From positions 7,188,664 to 7,252,663 of the forward strand of contig CM049315.1 in the NCBI GenBank assembly GCA_026874595.1: 64,000 bases of DNA, written 5' to 3'. A model generated the notes under the pieces. It saw only the letters and a list, made by a program, of their open reading frames with translations. It was not told where the DNA came from and ran no database searches. This DNA comes from Sipunculus nudus (taxonomy: Eukaryota; Annelida; Sipuncula; Golfingiida; Sipunculidae). Below, piece after piece: positions 61,156-64,000 of this stretch. Within the stretch, counting starts at the first letter, position 1. Each line of letters begins with the position of its first letter. The position numbers were made by a program, and so were the translations under genes.

Positions 61156-61476
61156 TAACAAGACAAGTTTCAGTGTCAGCAACCTTGTAGCTGTTACATG
61201 TGAAACCTTTCTACATATATCAAGCTTGTTTTACTGAATTTTAAAAACCAAACAAAGTAAAATAGATCACCCATGGTTGTTACTCATATACAGTTTTCTC
61301 AATGTTGAAATAACATAAGTACCTGCTCTCATTGTTTTAACATAATATATTTAAAACATTCAAATTACACAAACCTAGTCTGAATGCTATTATATAAATT
61401 TATTACATCTTTAATGAACATTAGTTTGTGTAAAATCTTTACTTTATTCTACTGGAAGTAGAATATTTTTTTTCAA

Positions 61477-61570
61477 TTTTTAGCTCAGCTGATTTTAGCA
61501 TGCTGACCATAGTGATGGGTCTTTGTCTGTTTTCCAGTTATCCAGCTGTCCCTCCCTTAGCAAGGCACTA
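61477..61570 (-). mobile_element. Family A end, minus orientation (A13)
   Basis: TTTTTAGCTCAGCTGATTTT then GTGATGGGTCTTTGTCTG mirrors the 3' end of family A. It is degenerate and no core follows. Confidence 0.5.
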
Positions 61571-62464
61571 GTCCTAACTTTAAGACAGAAAATTCATGCT
61601 TGAGAGACATAAAGGTCCGGGTAAATCTCCTTGGAAACACCCAAAATAAGGAAACCGTGACATATATAATGCTAGCTAAATAGCAAAAACATGTTTTGAG
61701 CACTGTGGAAGTCAACCTTTTCTGAGGATGTGAGGCTGTTAAACAAAAATTTTCCATTGGACAAACGGCTCCAGTTCTTCAAAATTATTACCATATGATG
61801 TAATAAAATATGGTCTGCTCACTGATAATAGAGAGTTGATGAGCTGAGTAAAATATGTGGTTCCACCTGTTCTTTTTCTGTTATTCTAATTGAATTTTTC
61901 TTATATTTTTAAGACTGCTTGAGTGAAGCAAATTAAAGCAAATTGTGCCAGTTTCTCAGCAGTGATTTCAAGTGTTTCCCCCCAAAAATGTGATATGCCT
62001 ATTGATTATATAGATATTCTTATCAGTTGAACAAGTGGTAGCAGCATTGTGCCACCTATTTACATGCTATTTTATTTTTATTTTGAGACTTCTAAGTTAT
62101 ACCAGTTGTGTATTTTCCTGAGATGATGGTTCATGCATCTCCTGAAATTTTGTATGCTTAGTGATCATGGTTAGTGTAATTGGCTTAACAAAACAGATGA
62201 CTAGAGGTCACTTTTTCCAAATATTAGGCATCAATTAATTGTATTTATACTTGACTTTTGAGACTGCCAAATTACAGCAACTGTGTCAAATTAGAACTTT
62301 TATGTATGACACTGACAGGAAGCAGTGACATATATCAGAGTATTTGCAGGTATTCATTTTATATAAGACTATCAAACTGAAATCATGTCTATTAATCAGA
62401 CATCATTCGATTAAATTGTCCATTAATTAGAAATTATTACATCAAATTTTTAACAAGACTGCCC

Positions 62465-62700
62465 TCCACCCAGGGTAAGCACTCTTAAGGCTTAATGGGA
62501 TAGCTGTGCCCCAGGCCACATTCAATCGCAAACAAATCCACCTTTCGGGGTTTCCTCAGTCTTATGACCCAGCAATTGATGTGATAACACACCCAGGACC
62601 TGTAAGTGTGGTAGTCACTGGGCCTGGTTAACTGGACATAAATCATAAATGAGATGAATCGTGTGCAACCGCCCTGTTAAAGTCTTAAAATAATAGTTAC
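62465..62700 (+). mobile_element. SINE-like body, second copy
   Basis: TTAAGGCTTAATGGGATAGC and GGGTTTCCTCAGTCTTATGA match the 13690-13925 sequence. The tRNA-like head is not evident here; the 3' part differs. Confidence 0.35.
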
Positions 62701-63431
62701 ATACATAGTTAAGTTAATACTCAAGAAATGAAGATTTGTACCTGCACCAAAAATGATAAAAATAAAAAAAAAAAAAGTATTTGTCAGTGTCTTAGGAACT
62801 CCAAATCCCAATTTTTTTGCCTACAATTTCAGGAAACATGTCAGACTGCACTCTCATGTAATACCAAAAAGGATTGTGTAACCAAGCACATTTAATTAGG
62901 TTAAGTGCTTTACAAGTTTCTTTTGGATTACTGATTTACACTCACAGAAATTCTAACATAAAAAGTTAAATAAATGCCACCTTAACTTGTGAATTGCTCA
63001 GGGGTTTTAATCATCCATTCAGTGCATTGATTATTTTATGCATTTTTACATCAGTTAGCTTGGTATACCTAAGTAAAGAATGCAGAGTGGAGTTCTGATG
63101 AATTCTGATGTCAACAGGTTAACTTTAGAATATCAGATGTACACAAGGCTACATCTGAAATGTGAAAAGTGAACTTTCTTTGAATGCAGATTATAGACAT
63201 AAGGCATGATCATCCCCAAGTCTGAATTGTCATTCTTACTTGTTAATTCAGACAAGTAAATATTTGGTTTTACCAAAGGAATCATGGCATTTCCCCCCCC
63301 CCCCCAAAAAAAAACTCTCCTTTGTTAGCTTGATGTGAAGGGCTAAAACAATAAACAGTTTACAACTTCATGAGGAAATATGTCATATGACCTCTAACAG
63401 ATGCATGGTATGTTTGATTATTTGGTGTTCC

Positions 63432-64000
63432 TTTTTAGCTCAGCTGACTATAAGTCATCTGAGCTATAGTCGTGGTCCTTTGTCCGTTGTCCGTCCGTCC
63501 GGCCGTCCGTTAACAGGGCACGTTTTAAAACTGTTGGACCTACGAATCCAAAATTCTGCATACCAATAGATTTCCCCAAAATCTCCTACCATACCAAAAA
63601 TTGGGTCAATAGGACTTCGTTCCTTCGAGATATTAAGGAAAAACCTCCATTTTCCATAAAAAAAAGCCATTGTTACACTTCAAAGCTGCCTAATATCAAA
63701 ACCACTGATCTGTTTTTGATCATATTTAGTATTCTTATTTTTCCATACATTTTCTGTGCACATACAAAAAATTAGGTTAGTATTGGGTATTATTTTGAAG
63801 TTATGGGCCCAAATATAATGCAGTTTCTTAAAAATCAGGAAATATATTTGCTCACTTAACATGAGAATTGCTGAGGCTGGAGACTTTTTTTCAGGAATAT
63901 AACTTTATTTAATCAAGATTTAATTGTTAACCCAAAATTAGATCTGAATTTTGCAATTTTTTCAAGTTATTAGAATAAATAAAAAATCAGTACCTTAAAT
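63432..64000 (-). mobile_element. Family A element, minus orientation, cut by the window end (A12)
   Basis: TTTTTAGCTCAGCTGACTAT, then AAGTCATCTGAGCT, is the reverse complement of the family A 3' hairpin. CCGTCCGTCCGGCC and the core with CTTCGAGATATTAAGGAA and CCTAATATCAAAACCACTGA follow. The 5' end lies past 64000. Confidence 0.85.

Larger units (their letters stand above)
60411..63431. other. Intron after RPL9 codon 155, or beyond
   Basis: Donor GTAGGC at 60411. The next RPL9 exon should begin with two bases completing an Ala codon and encode about 35 residues; I did not find it. The stretch holds the GGTAAAGAC inverted repeats, a family A end at 61477 and a SINE-like body at 62465. Confidence 0.5.

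Overview
This is a eukaryotic window: an AT-rich, repeat-dominated stretch of an invertebrate nuclear genome, most likely a bivalve mollusc. The reasons are the spliced metazoan housekeeping genes (GT-AG introns), an animal-type Ty3/Gypsy element, and abundant interspersed elements with satellite-like cores of the kind known from bivalves (pearl, CvE, DTC84). The species assignment is inference; no marker gene fixes it. There are no operons, CRISPR arrays or rRNA genes, and I recognise no tRNA gene. Nearly all long open frames are chance or repeat-encoded.

Only two host genes can be supported, and both run off the window. YIPF5 (Yip1 family, ER-Golgi membrane protein) is on the minus strand, with three coding exons at 49275-49178, 47012-46840 and 39548-39514; the rest is not visible in the 39.5 kb to its left. 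RPL9 (cytosolic ribosomal protein uL6) is on the plus strand, with an inferred 5'TOP leader exon at 56741-56769 and coding exons at 58445-58490, 58878-59083 and 60197-60410; the last exon lies beyond the window or was not found.

Intron 2 of YIPF5 holds a complete Ty3/Gypsy LTR retrotransposon (40396-45997). It has 181-bp LTRs, a 5-bp target duplication ATCTG, gag with a zinc knuckle, protease, RT, RNase H and integrase. It is antisense to the host gene. The coding frames carry several breaks although the LTRs are almost identical. Other mobile DNA: a 1.08-kb pogo/Tigger-type element (50790-51871) with perfect terminal inverted repeats, TA duplication and a remnant of a CENP-B-like DNA-binding domain; a separate CENP-B-like fragment at 34187-34402; SINE-like and MITE-like sequences.

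The most striking content is a set of non-autonomous elements with asymmetric terminal inverted repeats, a hairpin at one end and tandem-repeat cores, which I read as Helentron-associated (HLE2/HINE-like). Family A starts near AACAAGGGACCCATGGGTC and ends CAGCTGAGCTAAAA. Family B starts AACAAGG, then GCGAACCTGTGA, and ends TCACAGGTTCGCTAAAA. Family C is one element at 30570-32105. From 13955 to 21075 a family B element contains a family A element that itself contains another family B element. Family A cores carry dense nuclear-receptor-like half sites: perfect AGGTCA-N3-TGACCT palindromes (1839-3535, 27825) and TGACCT runs spaced 0, 1 and 2 bp (24200-27324).

Layout: 1-13680 non-coding with family A and B copies; 13690-21075 SINE then nested elements; 21076-24020 unassigned; 24021-27989 family A with half-site arrays; 30570-32105 family C; 34187-36898 CENP-B-like fragment, duplicated repeat and family A; 39514-49287 YIPF5 with the retrotransposon; 49357-50137 a 27-bp minisatellite; 50790-51871 Tigger element; 52247-54706 family A; 56741-60410 RPL9; the remainder non-coding, ending in a family A copy cut by the window edge.
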